A DNA stretch of 64,000 bases from Actinomyces naeslundii (GTDB lineage: Bacteria > Actinomycetota > Actinomycetes > Actinomycetales > Actinomycetaceae): NCBI RefSeq assembly GCF_001956585.1, contig NZ_MSRR01000024.1, positions 27,618 to 91,617 on the forward strand. Direction: 5' to 3'. Both the position numbers and the translations under genes were made by a program. Shown here piece after piece: positions 54,064-63,364 of the stretch. Position 1 is the stretch's first letter; each line of letters starts with the position of its first letter. Below the pieces are notes generated by a model, which saw only the letters and a list, made by a program, of their open reading frames with translations, was not told where the DNA came from and did not search any database.

Positions 54064-54313
54064 GCACTCAGGCTACGCGGTCCCTCCGACACCATTGAGA
54101 CCTCCGATCGCGCGGTCGCCTCATTCATCATCCTGCGATCCGGCTGTCACCACACAGATACGTCTTTGTATCCAGGAAGGGACTTTCTGATCGAGTTCAC
54201 CTATTACGCTAGTCCCTGCAGGACGCCGAATCGTGCCGTTCCACATTCATGTGGATGCTCATTGGGGCCCGCCCCTGCACCCTGTCTTCATCCCCTGAGC
54301 TCAAGGATCTCTC

Positions 54314-54394
54314 ATGGCTTTCATCGTCGCCGTCTCCACCACCATCGTCGGTGCCCTCGGTCCAGCACGCACCACCTCCCGGCGCAGCAACTGA
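54314..54394 (+). CDS. Possible small peptide or gene remnant
   Basis: ATG at 54314 is preceded by AAGGA with 6-nt spacing and opens a 26-residue ORF starting MAFIVAVSTTIVGALGP, with a hydrophobic first half and basic end. It may be a real small membrane peptide or the start of a decayed gene. Nothing else supports translation. Confidence 0.22.
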   Translation: MAFIVAVSTTIVGALGPARTTSRRSN

Positions 54395-54486
54395 CCAGAT
54401 CGGACCCATCTACCAGCTCTACCGTTCGGTTTCGCCCCACTCGACGACGGTAGGTCCGGTCCGAGCGGGCGCAAACTCGCGGCCCT

Positions 54487-54565
54487 CAGAAGGTGATGAA
54501 CTCGACCGCCTCGCGCTCACTCAGCCCCAGGATGGACAGCTTCTCCTCCAGGAAGCCGGCGGCCG
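54487..54565 (-). pseudogene. Fragment of a larger protein gene (C-terminal-like piece)
   Basis: The minus strand reads AAGFLEEKLSILGLSEREAV then EFITF and a stop. The LGLSEREAxEFI pattern is one I associate with a surface/hypothetical protein domain that normally continues with a YWLP motif. An in-frame stop lies just upstream, so only about 25 codons remain. Assignment is tentative. Confidence 0.3.
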
Positions 54566-54636
54566 AGCACCATCGTCCTCACCAGAGGATAGGAATCAAC
54601 ACTGCGCCAGCCGATGAGGACGTCTTCCCCCTCCGG

Positions 54637-55287
54637 TCAGGAGAAGGCTCCTGCTCCTATGATCCGGGTGCTCCAGAGCCTGTCGACGTCCGCCTCCAGC
54701 TCATCGATCGACCCGGAGTTGGACAGGACGACGTCGGCGACGGCTCGGCGCTCCTCATCAGTCGCCTGCGAGGCGATACGAGCCAGAGCCTCCTCACGCC
54801 CCATGCCCCGTTCGGCGAGTCTTTCCAAACGGAGCTCGAGGTCCGCCTCAACAACGATGACAAGGTCGAACAGGTCCTGCATCTGTCCCTCGACGAGGAG
54901 AGGAACGTCGTAGACCGCCACCTGCCCGGCCGGAACCGTCTCCATCCGGGCCCAGGCCTCGGCCGCGATGAGCGGAAGCAGGATCTCCTCCAGGCGCGCG
55001 CGACGCAGATCGTCGGAGAAGACCACGCGGCCCAGAGCGCTGCGGTCCAGTGAGCCGTCGGAGGCCAGGATGTCCTCCCCGAACTCGGCCACGACTGCTG
55101 CAAGACCTGCACTGCCCGGGCTGACGACGTCACGAGAGACCTCGTCAGCGCTGGTTACCGCCGCACCGCGCTCCTCCAGCAGCGCGGCCACGGTTGACTT
55201 ACCCGCACCAATGCCACCGGTGAGCCCCACGCGCAGAGCGCGATCCGTAGGACGGCGAGTGGCACGGGTTGCAGGTGTGTGGCGCAT
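54637..55287 (-). CDS. coaE: Dephospho-CoA kinase
   Basis: 216 residues. P-loop VGLTGGIGAGKSTVAALLEERG, DEVSRDVV (acceptor Asp in DADxxxR-type SADEVSRDVV), VYDVPLLVEGQM and a final lid region. It phosphorylates dephospho-CoA in the last step of CoA synthesis. ATG 55287 chosen; in-frame ATGs at 55296 and 55299 or 55350 would add a short basic tail. The coaE-rpsA-polA order matches other actinobacteria, with one extra gene inserted. Confidence 0.94.
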   Translation of the reverse strand: MRHTPATRATRRPTDRALRVGLTGGIGAGKSTVAALLEERGAAVTSADEVSRDVVSPGSAGLAAVVAEFGEDILASDGSLDRSALGRVVFSDDLRRARLEEILLPLIAAEAWARMETVPAGQVAVYDVPLLVEGQMQDLFDLVIVVEADLELRLERLAERGMGREEALARIASQATDEERRAVADVVLSNSGSIDELEADVDRLWSTRIIGAGAFS

Positions 55288-55367
55288 GGGTCCCATCATG
55301 CCGCGACACGCCTGAGCGAGGCCAGCGTGTCGTTGGTGCGTACGGGTCAAGACTGCGGCAGCACTTG

Positions 55368-57113
55368 TCAGCCGGCTTCTGAGGTCTCCTGCCCTCCGGT
55401 CGTGATCGTCGTGGTCGAGCCGGGGCGCCTTCTTCCTCCCCGGCCACGTCCGTAGGGGGCAATGCGCTCTTCAACCCGAGCCAGGACCTCAACGGCTTCG
55501 CGCGGAGGACGCACACAACGCGAGACCTGGGTCGATGCCCGCGAGATGACCTCTCGGACGATCGGTGCGCGAGAGCTGTCCTGCTCCACCCCTTCAACCA
55601 GGACCTCCGCCAGTGCGGAGAGAACCTGCACCGCCACGAGAGGCTCACCGACGGCGTCGACAAGTATCCCGCAGCGTTCTCCCGGGCGGTTCATCGTCCA
55701 GGCTGCCATCGACTCACGGCACCGGCGCCATGCCCGGTCGCTGCCGGCGCTGTTGCCGCGGGCCTGGGCGGCGTGGGAGGCCAGTGCCAGGGCGGCACAG
55801 GCGGTCTCCGTCCATCCCTGGCTCAGGCTCAGTTCCGCGGTGTCGAGATGCTCCTTCTCCGCCCGCTCGTTGGCGCCCAGTGCTGCCAGCAGCCGACCGA
55901 AGGCCAGACGGAGGTCAACGACCAGCTCCAGGGCGGAGTCGTCAACCACATCGGACAGCGATGCGCTGACGGTCTCCGCCGTCGACATGGCTCGCTGACG
56001 TACCGGCTCCATGCCGTAGCCTCGTGACAGGGTGAGCAGCTCGCGGACCTCCTTGAGCAGGGCTCCTTGATTGCGCAACCGGGAACGGTCGACCGGCACT
56101 GCGCTTGTCACCGTTCCGTATGACCGGCTGGCAAGTCCAGCGGCCTCCGCAGCCATCCTCATCTCGATCCGGTACGAGACGCCGTTGTTGCCGTTACGGG
56201 CATCGAAACGGAGGGCAATGCCACGCGCAAAGCCGGTGATGACGTCATAGGCGTGGGCGACGGTGTCCCAGGCGGTCAGCTCCAGGTCCCCCCAGGGGGT
56301 CTTCCAGCTCACCGAGGTGCCCAGGGCGTGCTTGCCGTAATCGGCTCTGTTCGCCTCCCTCATGACAAGAGCCAGCCCGACGGCGATATTCATCAGTCGC
56401 CAGGCCGAGGCCTCGGCGACACCCTTCATCGGAACGTGACGCATGAGTGCGATGGCGCGCTGCCACTGGGAGGACAGACCGAGGTACTCGAGCCTGTCCC
56501 CCAGGGACTGCAGCGCGACCACATCCGGCAGGCGAAGACAGCTCAATGAGGCGAAGGCGTCTTCAGCCTCGACGAGCCGTTTGTGGGCGAGATAGGGAAC
56601 CAGAACCGCTCCCAGCCCCTGTGCGGTCTCTGTGGGGTCGACCTCGGCACGGTTCGGTGTCGCGGTCGTGGTACTGATGACGCCGGAGTAGTCGTCGTGC
56701 ATACGGGCAGTGGCCAGTACCGCGCCCGTATCGGTCTTGCCGAAGGAGAACAGTCTCGCCTCGCGGAGCTGTTCGAGGGCCGCGTCCCTGAGACCGAGGA
56801 CGGCGGAGAGCTCTACCTGTGCGTAGCGCAGCGGGAGCGTCGAGTAGCCGTGGGCCGCCCTGAGCGCCTGGCAGAAGGAGATCGCCTGGTCGAGGCTCTC
56901 CTTGCTCGTGTCCGGATCCTGACCGAGCTGAACCAGCCATGCCCGGTCGACTGCGGAAACCGCCCGGGCCACATGGTCGGGCGCCTCCTTCGGGTCCGGT
57001 ACCTCACCGTCGTCAGCAACGAGCGTCTTCCGCAAGGCCGCCGTGGCGACACGACTGGGGCACACGGGGTCGACATCCTCCAGAGCACGGGCAATGTCGT
57101 CCCAACAGCGCAT
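55368..57113 (-). CDS. Unrecognised 581-residue helical repeat protein
   Basis: I do not recognise a family. The protein is cytosolic in character (no signal peptide or membrane helix), almost entirely helical with TPR-like Ala/Leu patterns, for example FGRLLAALGANERAEKEHLDTAELSLSQGWTETACAALALASHAAQARGNSAGSDRAW around residue 450. The C-terminal 40 residues are Arg/Gly-rich then Thr/Gly-rich (GRGRGGRRRPGSTTTITTGG). ATG 57113 is preceded by GGAG; upstream residues look non-coding. It sits between coaE and rpsA, where most actinobacteria have no such gene. Confidence 0.8.
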   Translation of the reverse strand: MRCWDDIARALEDVDPVCPSRVATAALRKTLVADDGEVPDPKEAPDHVARAVSAVDRAWLVQLGQDPDTSKESLDQAISFCQALRAAHGYSTLPLRYAQVELSAVLGLRDAALEQLREARLFSFGKTDTGAVLATARMHDDYSGVISTTTATPNRAEVDPTETAQGLGAVLVPYLAHKRLVEAEDAFASLSCLRLPDVVALQSLGDRLEYLGLSSQWQRAIALMRHVPMKGVAEASAWRLMNIAVGLALVMREANRADYGKHALGTSVSWKTPWGDLELTAWDTVAHAYDVITGFARGIALRFDARNGNNGVSYRIEMRMAAEAAGLASRSYGTVTSAVPVDRSRLRNQGALLKEVRELLTLSRGYGMEPVRQRAMSTAETVSASLSDVVDDSALELVVDLRLAFGRLLAALGANERAEKEHLDTAELSLSQGWTETACAALALASHAAQARGNSAGSDRAWRRCRESMAAWTMNRPGERCGILVDAVGEPLVAVQVLSALAEVLVEGVEQDSSRAPIVREVISRASTQVSRCVRPPREAVEVLARVEERIAPYGRGRGGRRRPGSTTTITTGGQETSEAG

Positions 57114-57233
57114 ATCGTCTCCATCGGTTGTCGCGTACAGGTTCGTGCTCCAAGGAAGCAGGGAGCATCGCCCCCGGCCACAGCCTCCCACAGTGGGCGA
57201 ATACGGGCGATGGGGAGAAGACACCCACGTTAT

Positions 57234-57268
57234 GAGGGTCTCTGCCTGCATCGCAGGCAGAGACCCTC
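57234..57268 (-). terminator. Hairpin terminator after rpsA
   Basis: Perfect 16-bp inverted repeat starting GAGGGTCTCTGCCTGC with loop ATC, 46 nt beyond the rpsA stop. No U-tract follows on the minus strand. Confidence 0.75.
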
Positions 57269-57313
57269 AGATGATGTCAGTGATCAGTCCTGATCAATGA
57301 TGGGTGCGGCTAC

Positions 57314-58768
57314 TCAGTTGCCGGTGAGCTTCTCGCGCAGGGCAGCCAGAGCCTCGTCAGAGGCCAGCGTACCGGAGGCCTCCGACGGAGCCGAGGAGTA
57401 TGAGGTGTTACCCGCGGGGGCCGCCGGCGCCCCGGACTCCTGCTCCTCCTCCAGAGCCTTGGCGACCTGAGCCTTGTGGGCCTCCCAGCGGGCGTGAGCC
57501 GCCGCGTACTCGGCCTCCCATGCCTCGCGCTGGGCGTCGTAGCCCTCGAGCCACTCGTTGGTCTCCGGGTCGAAGCCCTCGGGGTACTTGTAGTTGCCCT
57601 GCTCGTCGTACTCGGCCGCCATGCCGTAGAGACTGGGGTCGAAGTCCTCGGAGGCGGGGTCGACGCCCTCGTTGGCCTGCTTCAGGGACAGGGAGATGCG
57701 ACGACGCTCCAGATCGATGTCAATGACCTTGACGAAGACCTCGTCACCGACCTTGGCCACCTGCTCGGGCACCTCCACGTGGCGCTGAGCCAGCTCGGAG
57801 ATGTGAACCAGGCCCTCGATGCCGTCCTCGACGCGGACGAAGGCGCCGAAGGGAACCAGCTTGGTGACCTTGCCGGGAACGACCTGGCCAATGGCGTGGG
57901 TACGGGCGAATGCCTGCCACGGGTCCTCCTGGGTCGCCTTGAGCGACAGGGAGACGCGCTCGCGGTCGAAGTCGACGTCCAGGACCTCGACCGTGACCTC
58001 GTTGCCGACCTCGACAACCTCGGAGGGGTGGTCGATGTGCTTCCAGGACAGCTCGGAGACGTGGACCAGACCGTCCACGCCACCCAGGTCCACGAAGGCA
58101 CCGAAGTTGACGATGGAGGAGACGACACCGGAGCGGACCTGACCCTTCTGCAGGGTCTGGAGGAAGTTGGTGCGGACCTCGGACTGGGTCTGCTCAAGCC
58201 AGGCGCGGCGGGAGAGGACCACGTTGTTGCGGTTCTTGTCCAGCTCGATGATCTTCGCCTCGAGCTCACGGCCCACGTAGGGCTGAAGGTCGCGCACGCG
58301 ACGCATCTCCACCAGGGACGCGGGAAGGAAGCCGCGCAAGCCGATATCCAGGATGAGACCACCCTTGACAACCTCGATGACGGAGCCGGTAACGACGCCG
58401 TCCTCCTCCTTGATGCGCTCGATGGTTCCCCAGGCGCGCTCGTACTGTGCGCGCTTCTTGCTCAGGAGCAGGCGGCCCTCCTTGTCCTCCTTCTGCAGGA
58501 CAAGGGCCTCGATCTCGTCACCGACGGAGACGATCTCATCAGGGTCGACGTCGTGCTTGATGGACAGCTCGCGAGCGAGGATGACGCCTTCGGTCTTGTA
58601 GCCGATGTCGAGGAGGACCTCATCGCGGTCGACCTTGACAACAGTGCCCTCGACGATGTCGCCGTCATCGAAGTACTTGATGGTCTCGTCAACGGCGGCG
58701 AGGATCTCCTCGGTCGAACCGATGTCGTTGACGGCGACCGGGGCGGGGCTGGGCGTAGTGGTTGTCAT
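57314..58768 (-). CDS. rpsA: 30S ribosomal protein S1
   Basis: 484 residues with four S1 (OB) domains: about 37-105 (DIVEGTVVKVDRDEVLLDIGYKTEGVI), 122-190, 208-276 (RSGVVSSIVNFGAFVDLGGVDGLVHVSEL) and 293-362 (VPGKVTKLVPFGAFVRVEDGIEGLVHISEL). It binds mRNA on the 30S subunit. The C-terminal 120 residues are acidic and aromatic, then Ala/Ser-rich. ATG 58768 was chosen; upstream residues are non-homologous. Confidence 0.97.
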   Translation of the reverse strand: MTTTTPSPAPVAVNDIGSTEEILAAVDETIKYFDDGDIVEGTVVKVDRDEVLLDIGYKTEGVILARELSIKHDVDPDEIVSVGDEIEALVLQKEDKEGRLLLSKKRAQYERAWGTIERIKEEDGVVTGSVIEVVKGGLILDIGLRGFLPASLVEMRRVRDLQPYVGRELEAKIIELDKNRNNVVLSRRAWLEQTQSEVRTNFLQTLQKGQVRSGVVSSIVNFGAFVDLGGVDGLVHVSELSWKHIDHPSEVVEVGNEVTVEVLDVDFDRERVSLSLKATQEDPWQAFARTHAIGQVVPGKVTKLVPFGAFVRVEDGIEGLVHISELAQRHVEVPEQVAKVGDEVFVKVIDIDLERRRISLSLKQANEGVDPASEDFDPSLYGMAAEYDEQGNYKYPEGFDPETNEWLEGYDAQREAWEAEYAAAHARWEAHKAQVAKALEEEQESGAPAAPAGNTSYSSAPSEASGTLASDEALAALREKLTGN

Positions 58769-59077
58769 TGAGTGGATGCTCCGAATGCGGATAGATGGAT
58801 CGGGTTGATAGAGACCGCGCGCTCCCCAGTGATGCGAACCGGCCCGGACCAATTCATCACCCTGGTTGGATTACTCTCATAGGAGACGCCCAGGAGCGCA
58901 CGACTGAACCTTAGCAGCACGTGACGAATCCGTAACTAGACGATCCTCAAGCATTTTCCTGTACGCGGGTGCAATCGCTCACGTCATCTGACGACTCCAT
59001 ATCGAAATGATGACGTGCCGATCTCATTCACATATCAACCGTTATTTCAGGTGCTGATCGACGCTTTTGGAACCAGT
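58769..59077. other. 309-nt gap between polA and rpsA
   Basis: No gene seen. It should carry the rpsA promoter and leader. Sequence near 59000-59060 is AT-rich compared with flanks. No riboswitch or hairpin stood out. Confidence 0.5.
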
Positions 59078-61912
59078 TTAGTGGGCGGCCTCACGCCAAG
59101 TGCGTCCCCTGCCGACGGCAACGTCCAGAGGAACCGAGAGCTCGGCCGCCTGTTCCATCTGCTCCTTGAGGAGATCCTCGATCGCCTCGGCCTCTCCGGG
59201 CGCGACCTCGACCAGGAGCTCATCGTGGATCTGCAGAAGGATGCGGCTGCTCAGTGCCTGCTCGCTCAGCGCACGGTCGACGTCGATCATGGCCTTCTTG
59301 ACGATGTCGGCGGCACTGCCCTGGATGGGGGCGTTGAGGGCGGCCCGCTCGGCCATCTCACGGCGCTGCCGGTTGTCACTGGTGAGATCCGGCAGGTAGC
59401 GACGACGTCCGAACATCGTCTCGGTGTATCCATCGCGACGCGCCTGCTCCACCACGGACTCCAGGTAGTCGTGCACCTTGCCGAACCTGGCGAAGTAGGC
59501 GTTCCTCAGGTCTGCGGCCTCGGCGGTGTCGATGCCGAGCTGGCGGGCGAGCCCGAAGGTGGACAGGCCGTAGGCCAGTCCGTAGCTCATGGCCTTGACA
59601 TGACTGCGCTGCTGAGTGGTGACGTCGTCGACCTCGATGCCGTGCACCAGGGCGGCGACGTAGCGGTGCAGGTCCTCCCCACTGCGGAAGGCCTCGATCA
59701 GCGCCTGGTCACCGGACAGGTGCGCCATGATGCGCATCTCGATCTGGGAGTAGTCGGCGGTCATGAGGCACTCGTACCCCTCACCGACGGTGAAGGCCTC
59801 GCGGATGCGCATCCCCTCCTCGTTGCGAGCCGGGATGTTCTGCAGGTTGGGGTCGGTCGATGACAGGCGCCCGGTGGCGGCAATGGTCTGCTGGAATGTG
59901 GTGTGGATGCGCCCGTCGGCCTGGATCGCCTTGCGCAGTCCCTCGACCGTCTGCCGGAGCTTGATGGCGTCGCGGTGCTCAAGGAGGTTCTCCAGGAACG
60001 GGTGGGAGGTCCTGGCGTATAGCCCGGCCAAGGCCTCGGCGTCGGTGGTGTAGCCGGTCTTCGTCTTACGGGTCTTAGGCATCTTCAGCTCGTCGAACAG
60101 GACGGCCTGAAGCTGCTTGGGGCTGGAGAGGTTGAGCTCGCGCCCGGCGGCGGCGTAAGCGCCCTCGGCCGCGTGGGTGACTCGAGCATCGAGCTCGGTC
60201 TCACGGGCCGCGAGCACGGCGTCGTCGACAGCGATACCCGCATCCTCCATGACGGTGAGGGTCGCGGCCACGGGCATCTCCAGGTCGGTGAAGAGTCCCA
60301 CGGCGTCGCGGGCCGCCATCTGCTTGTCGAGCACGTCCTGGAGCAGCAGAAGAGCGGCAGCGCGGCGCGCACTGACCTGATGGGCCGTGGGTACGGTCTG
60401 GGAGGCAAGGGCCTCGAGGTCGAATGCGCTCTGGGACTCGCCGGAGCCGGCGGTCGGCTGCTCCCCGCTCTGTCCGATGGCAGTCAGGTCGATCCCGAGC
60501 CAGCGCTGCGTGAGGGTATCGACATCGTAGCTGCGCTGCTCAGGACGGCACAGGTAGCCGGCCAGGGAGGGATCCGCAACGACACCGTCCAGCACGAGTC
60601 CGCGGGCGCTGAGGGCGTGCCAGCTCCCCTTCGCGTCGGCGACCAGCTTGGGCCGCTCGAGGTCGGCGAGAACCGCGGCCAGGGCCGCCTCGTCCTCAGG
60701 CAGGATCTCGGTGAGGTCGATGGCGACCGCGCGGGCGCCATCAGACAGTGAGACCAGGGCGGCGTCGCCCTCCACCGGTCTGAGGACTCCCACGACGTCG
60801 ACTCCCAGCACTCGGGCCCCGTCGTCGTCCGCCGACAGACTGGTCTGCAGCCACTGAGCCAGGTTCCCCGCCGCAAGATCGTGACCGAGCGAGACGATCT
60901 CCAGGCCGCTCAGAGTCCCCAAGGGCCCGGACTCCTCCCCCGCAACGGCCTCGGCGTGATCGCCGGCGTCAGTGAAGGTCAGGGTGCGCAGTGCCCGCTG
61001 GTGCAGGGTGCGGAACTCCAGCACCTCGAAGACACGCGCCAGGGCGGCACGGTCGGCACCCACGACACGCAGGTCGCTCCGGGGAGCGACTCCCAGGTCC
61101 AGGTCGGTGAGCAGGTGGTTGAGGCGGCGGTTACGCATCACCTCGTCAAGGTGGTCACGCAGGGACTGACCGGCCTTTCCCTTGATCTGGTCGGCATGAG
61201 CAATGACTCCGTCGAGCCCGTCATAGAGGTTGAGCCACTTGGCGGCCGTCTTGGGGCCCACGCCAGGGACCCCGGGAAGGTTGTCGCTGGTCTCACCCAC
61301 GAGGGCGGCGAGGTGCGGGTAGCGCTCGGGCGTCACCCCGTAGCGTTCCTCAACCTCCACCGGCGTCATACGACGCAGCGTGGAGACGCCCTTGACCGGG
61401 TAGAGCACCGTGCAGCGGTCGGTGACGGTCTGGAAGGAGTCGCGGTCTCCGGAGCAGATGAGGACCTCCATTCCCTCCGTCTGGGCAGAGGTCGCCAAGG
61501 TGGCCAGAATGTCGTCCGCCTCGTAGCCCGGAGCGGTGATCGCTCTGACGCCCATGGCTTCCAGGACCTCCTGGATGAGCTCGACCTGCCCGAGGAAGGG
61601 CTGCGGAGTCTCGTCGCGGGTGCCCTTGTACTCGGCGTACTGCTCGGTGCGAAAGGTGCCTCCCGGCAGGTCGAAGGCCACCGCGACGTGCGTGGGGCGC
61701 TCGTTCTCCAGGAGCGAGAGGAACATGGAGACGAAACCGTGGACGGCGTTGGTGGACTGGCCGGTCGACGTCGTGAAGTTATCCACCGGCAACGCATAGA
61801 ACGCGCGAAATGCCATGGAGTGGCCGTCGATGAGGAGAAGCCGATCGGGAACCGGATCCGAGGAGGTCTGAGGTGTTGGGCTCGTCGCAGGGCTGGTCGC
61901 GGTGGTGCTCAC
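59078..61912 (-). CDS. polA: DNA polymerase I
   Basis: 944 residues. A 5'-3' exonuclease domain (LLLIDGHSMAFRAFYALP, EADDILATLA, GVPGVGPKTAAKWL) is followed by an apparently inactive 3'-5' exonuclease-like domain (GVVADPSLAGYLCRPEQRSYDVDTL) and the polymerase domain (AATGRLSSTDPNLQNIPARNEEG, MTADYSQIEMRIMAHLSGD, QIHDELLVEV). It fills gaps in excision repair and removes RNA primers. The 3'-5' domain lacks obvious DxE residues, as in other actinobacteria. Confidence 0.97.
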   Translation of the reverse strand: MSTTATSPATSPTPQTSSDPVPDRLLLIDGHSMAFRAFYALPVDNFTTSTGQSTNAVHGFVSMFLSLLENERPTHVAVAFDLPGGTFRTEQYAEYKGTRDETPQPFLGQVELIQEVLEAMGVRAITAPGYEADDILATLATSAQTEGMEVLICSGDRDSFQTVTDRCTVLYPVKGVSTLRRMTPVEVEERYGVTPERYPHLAALVGETSDNLPGVPGVGPKTAAKWLNLYDGLDGVIAHADQIKGKAGQSLRDHLDEVMRNRRLNHLLTDLDLGVAPRSDLRVVGADRAALARVFEVLEFRTLHQRALRTLTFTDAGDHAEAVAGEESGPLGTLSGLEIVSLGHDLAAGNLAQWLQTSLSADDDGARVLGVDVVGVLRPVEGDAALVSLSDGARAVAIDLTEILPEDEAALAAVLADLERPKLVADAKGSWHALSARGLVLDGVVADPSLAGYLCRPEQRSYDVDTLTQRWLGIDLTAIGQSGEQPTAGSGESQSAFDLEALASQTVPTAHQVSARRAAALLLLQDVLDKQMAARDAVGLFTDLEMPVAATLTVMEDAGIAVDDAVLAARETELDARVTHAAEGAYAAAGRELNLSSPKQLQAVLFDELKMPKTRKTKTGYTTDAEALAGLYARTSHPFLENLLEHRDAIKLRQTVEGLRKAIQADGRIHTTFQQTIAATGRLSSTDPNLQNIPARNEEGMRIREAFTVGEGYECLMTADYSQIEMRIMAHLSGDQALIEAFRSGEDLHRYVAALVHGIEVDDVTTQQRSHVKAMSYGLAYGLSTFGLARQLGIDTAEAADLRNAYFARFGKVHDYLESVVEQARRDGYTETMFGRRRYLPDLTSDNRQRREMAERAALNAPIQGSAADIVKKAMIDVDRALSEQALSSRILLQIHDELLVEVAPGEAEAIEDLLKEQMEQAAELSVPLDVAVGRGRTWREAAH

Positions 61913-61929
61913 CGTGCCAGCCTAGGCCC

Positions 61930-62682
61930 ATGAGCCATCCACAGTCCGACTCGCCCCTCTCCCCCGTCAGCGGAGGAGAGCCCTCCGACTCCCAGGCTTC
62001 TCCCGTCTCCCCGGCCTCTCCCGTGTCATCCACACCTCTGGATCCTTCCGCTTCCGGGCGGTTCGAAAGCTCCGCCGATCCGGTCTCCGCCCAGTCCGCG
62101 GTGAGTGTTGAGACGGTTGAGTCTGCCGACTCCTCCAGCTCGCCCGCGATCGTGGGCCCACTGGGACCTGTGGGTCGCGTCACAGCCGCATCCTACTCGG
62201 GAGCGAGTGCCGCCGCCGTGGCCTTCCCGGACCCGGCACGGCGTCCCTATCCCGATCCGCGTCCCGCGGGTTCCGCCGTCTCCGCCTCCTCTGCGCTGCA
62301 CGCGGTCCTGGAGGACAGCGAGGAGGGGACGCTCATGGATACCCTCGGGATGGAGGTCGTCAATCGCGACGCGGATCGGACCGAGGTCCGGATGCCCGTC
62401 GAGGGAGCCCGACAGGTCGTCGGCATCCTTCACGGAGGTGCCACTGCTGCGCTCATTGAGACGGCCGCTTCCGTGGCAGCACGTGCAGCGGCTCCCGACG
62501 GTGCCATGCCGGTCGGTGCCGAGCTGACGGTCAGTCACCTGCGCTCCGTGACCCGGGGATGGGTGAAGGCCACCGCCGTCCCCCTGCACCGCGGTCGTCG
62601 TACCGTGGTCTATCAGGTGTCTGTGGCCGACGAGGACGAGCGGACGATCGCCGTCGGGACGCTCCGCAGCCTGTTCACCTGA
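61930..62682 (+). CDS. PaaI-like hotdog thioesterase with disordered N-terminal extension
   Basis: 250 residues. The C-terminal 120 residues form a hotdog fold: LMDTLGMEVVNRDADRTEVRMPVE, QVVGILHGGATAALIETAAS (HGG core with the catalytic-type helix) and GAELTVSHLRSVTRGWVKATAVPLHRGRRTVVYQVSV. It probably hydrolyses acyl- or aryl-CoA. The first about 115 residues are Ser/Pro/Ala-rich and may be disordered; a start at ATG 62335 (MDTLGMEVV) would give a compact domain. Gene order with polA and the ANTAR regulator is actinobacterial. Confidence 0.85.
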   Translation: MSHPQSDSPLSPVSGGEPSDSQASPVSPASPVSSTPLDPSASGRFESSADPVSAQSAVSVETVESADSSSSPAIVGPLGPVGRVTAASYSGASAAAVAFPDPARRPYPDPRPAGSAVSASSALHAVLEDSEEGTLMDTLGMEVVNRDADRTEVRMPVEGARQVVGILHGGATAALIETAASVAARAAAPDGAMPVGAELTVSHLRSVTRGWVKATAVPLHRGRRTVVYQVSVADEDERTIAVGTLRSLFT

Positions 62683-62701
62683 CGCGCCGAGGCGGACCCG
62701 T

Positions 62702-63310
62702 TCAGTCCTTCTTGGCAGCACCCACCTGCTCGATGACGGCGTCGGCCACCTCGCGCATGGTCAGACGCCGGTTCATCGAGGTCTTCTGGAGCCACCGGAA
62801 CGCCTCCGGCTCGCTCAGCCCCATACGTTCCATGAGCAGGCCCTTAGCCCGGTCAACGCGCTTGCGGGTCTCGAAGCGCTCAGTGAGATCGGAGATCTCG
62901 CTCTCCAGAGACAGGATCTCCTCGTGCCGGGACATGGCGATCTCAAGTGCCGGAATGAGGTCCGCCGGGGTGAAGGGCTTGACGACATAGGCCATGGCGC
63001 CGGCGGCACTGGCGCGTTCCACGAGCTCGGTCTGGGAGAAGGCGGTCAGCATGACGACGGCGCAGTTATGCTTCTCAAGAATCCTCTCGGCCGCCGTAAT
63101 GCCGTCAGTCACCGGCATCTTGACGTCAAGAACGCACAGGTCAGGAGTGTGTTCGTCAGCCAGATGAACGGCCTCCTCCCCGTCTGCGGCCTCAGCGACG
63201 ATCTCGTAGCCGGCTTCGGTGAGGGTCTCGACGATGTCAAGTCGGATGAGGGTCTCGTCCTCAGCGACGAGTACCCGGCGGGATCTGGTGGTGCTGGACT
63301 CATTGCTCAC
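62702..63310 (-). CDS. pdtaR: ANTAR-domain response regulator (PdtaR-like)
   Basis: 202 residues. The receiver domain (about residues 12-130) has the acidic VAEDETLIRLD pocket, phosphorylatable Asp in LCVLDVKMPVTDG, and VVKPFTP. The ANTAR RNA-binding domain closes the protein: RVDRAKGLLMERMGLSEPEAFRWLQKTSMNRRLTMREVADAVIE. It should bind tandem-hairpin RNAs and antiterminate on phosphorylation by a sensor not in this window. GTG 63310 follows AGGA; this and a tRNA promoter share the same interval. Confidence 0.95.
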   Translation of the reverse strand: MSNESSTTRSRRVLVAEDETLIRLDIVETLTEAGYEIVAEAADGEEAVHLADEHTPDLCVLDVKMPVTDGITAAERILEKHNCAVVMLTAFSQTELVERASAAGAMAYVVKPFTPADLIPALEIAMSRHEEILSLESEISDLTERFETRKRVDRAKGLLMERMGLSEPEAFRWLQKTSMNRRLTMREVADAVIEQVGAAKKD

Positions 63311-63330
63311 GGCTGTGATCCTAGTATGAT
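63303..63330 (+). promoter_or_regulatory. Probable promoter of tRNA-Leu(CAA)
   Basis: TTGCTC (63303-63308) and TATGAT (63325-63330) are separated by 16 nt and lie 35 nt before the tRNA. The -35 box overlaps the start codon region of pdtaR on the other strand. Confidence 0.6.
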
Positions 63331-63364
63331 CTCGCTGTTGGCGCCCCCGCAGAGCGGGAGACAC

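Larger units (their letters stand above)
54064..54636. other. 573-nt gap with gene remnants between uvrB and coaE
   Basis: No full gene. Two small items stand out and are listed separately: a 26-codon ORF (54314-54394) and a minus-strand fragment (54487-54565). The composition is less GC-biased than in the flanking genes, as expected for decaying sequence. Confidence 0.55.

Noticed and set aside
54178..54217. AGGGACT...AGTCCCT inverted repeat as an insertion-sequence end
   Set aside because: Arms are 7 bp only, with no transposase or target duplication nearby.
57476..58771. 431-codon plus-strand frame opposite rpsA
   Set aside because: Antisense shadow of the S1 repeats, which produce regular D/V/L-rich repeats on the other strand.
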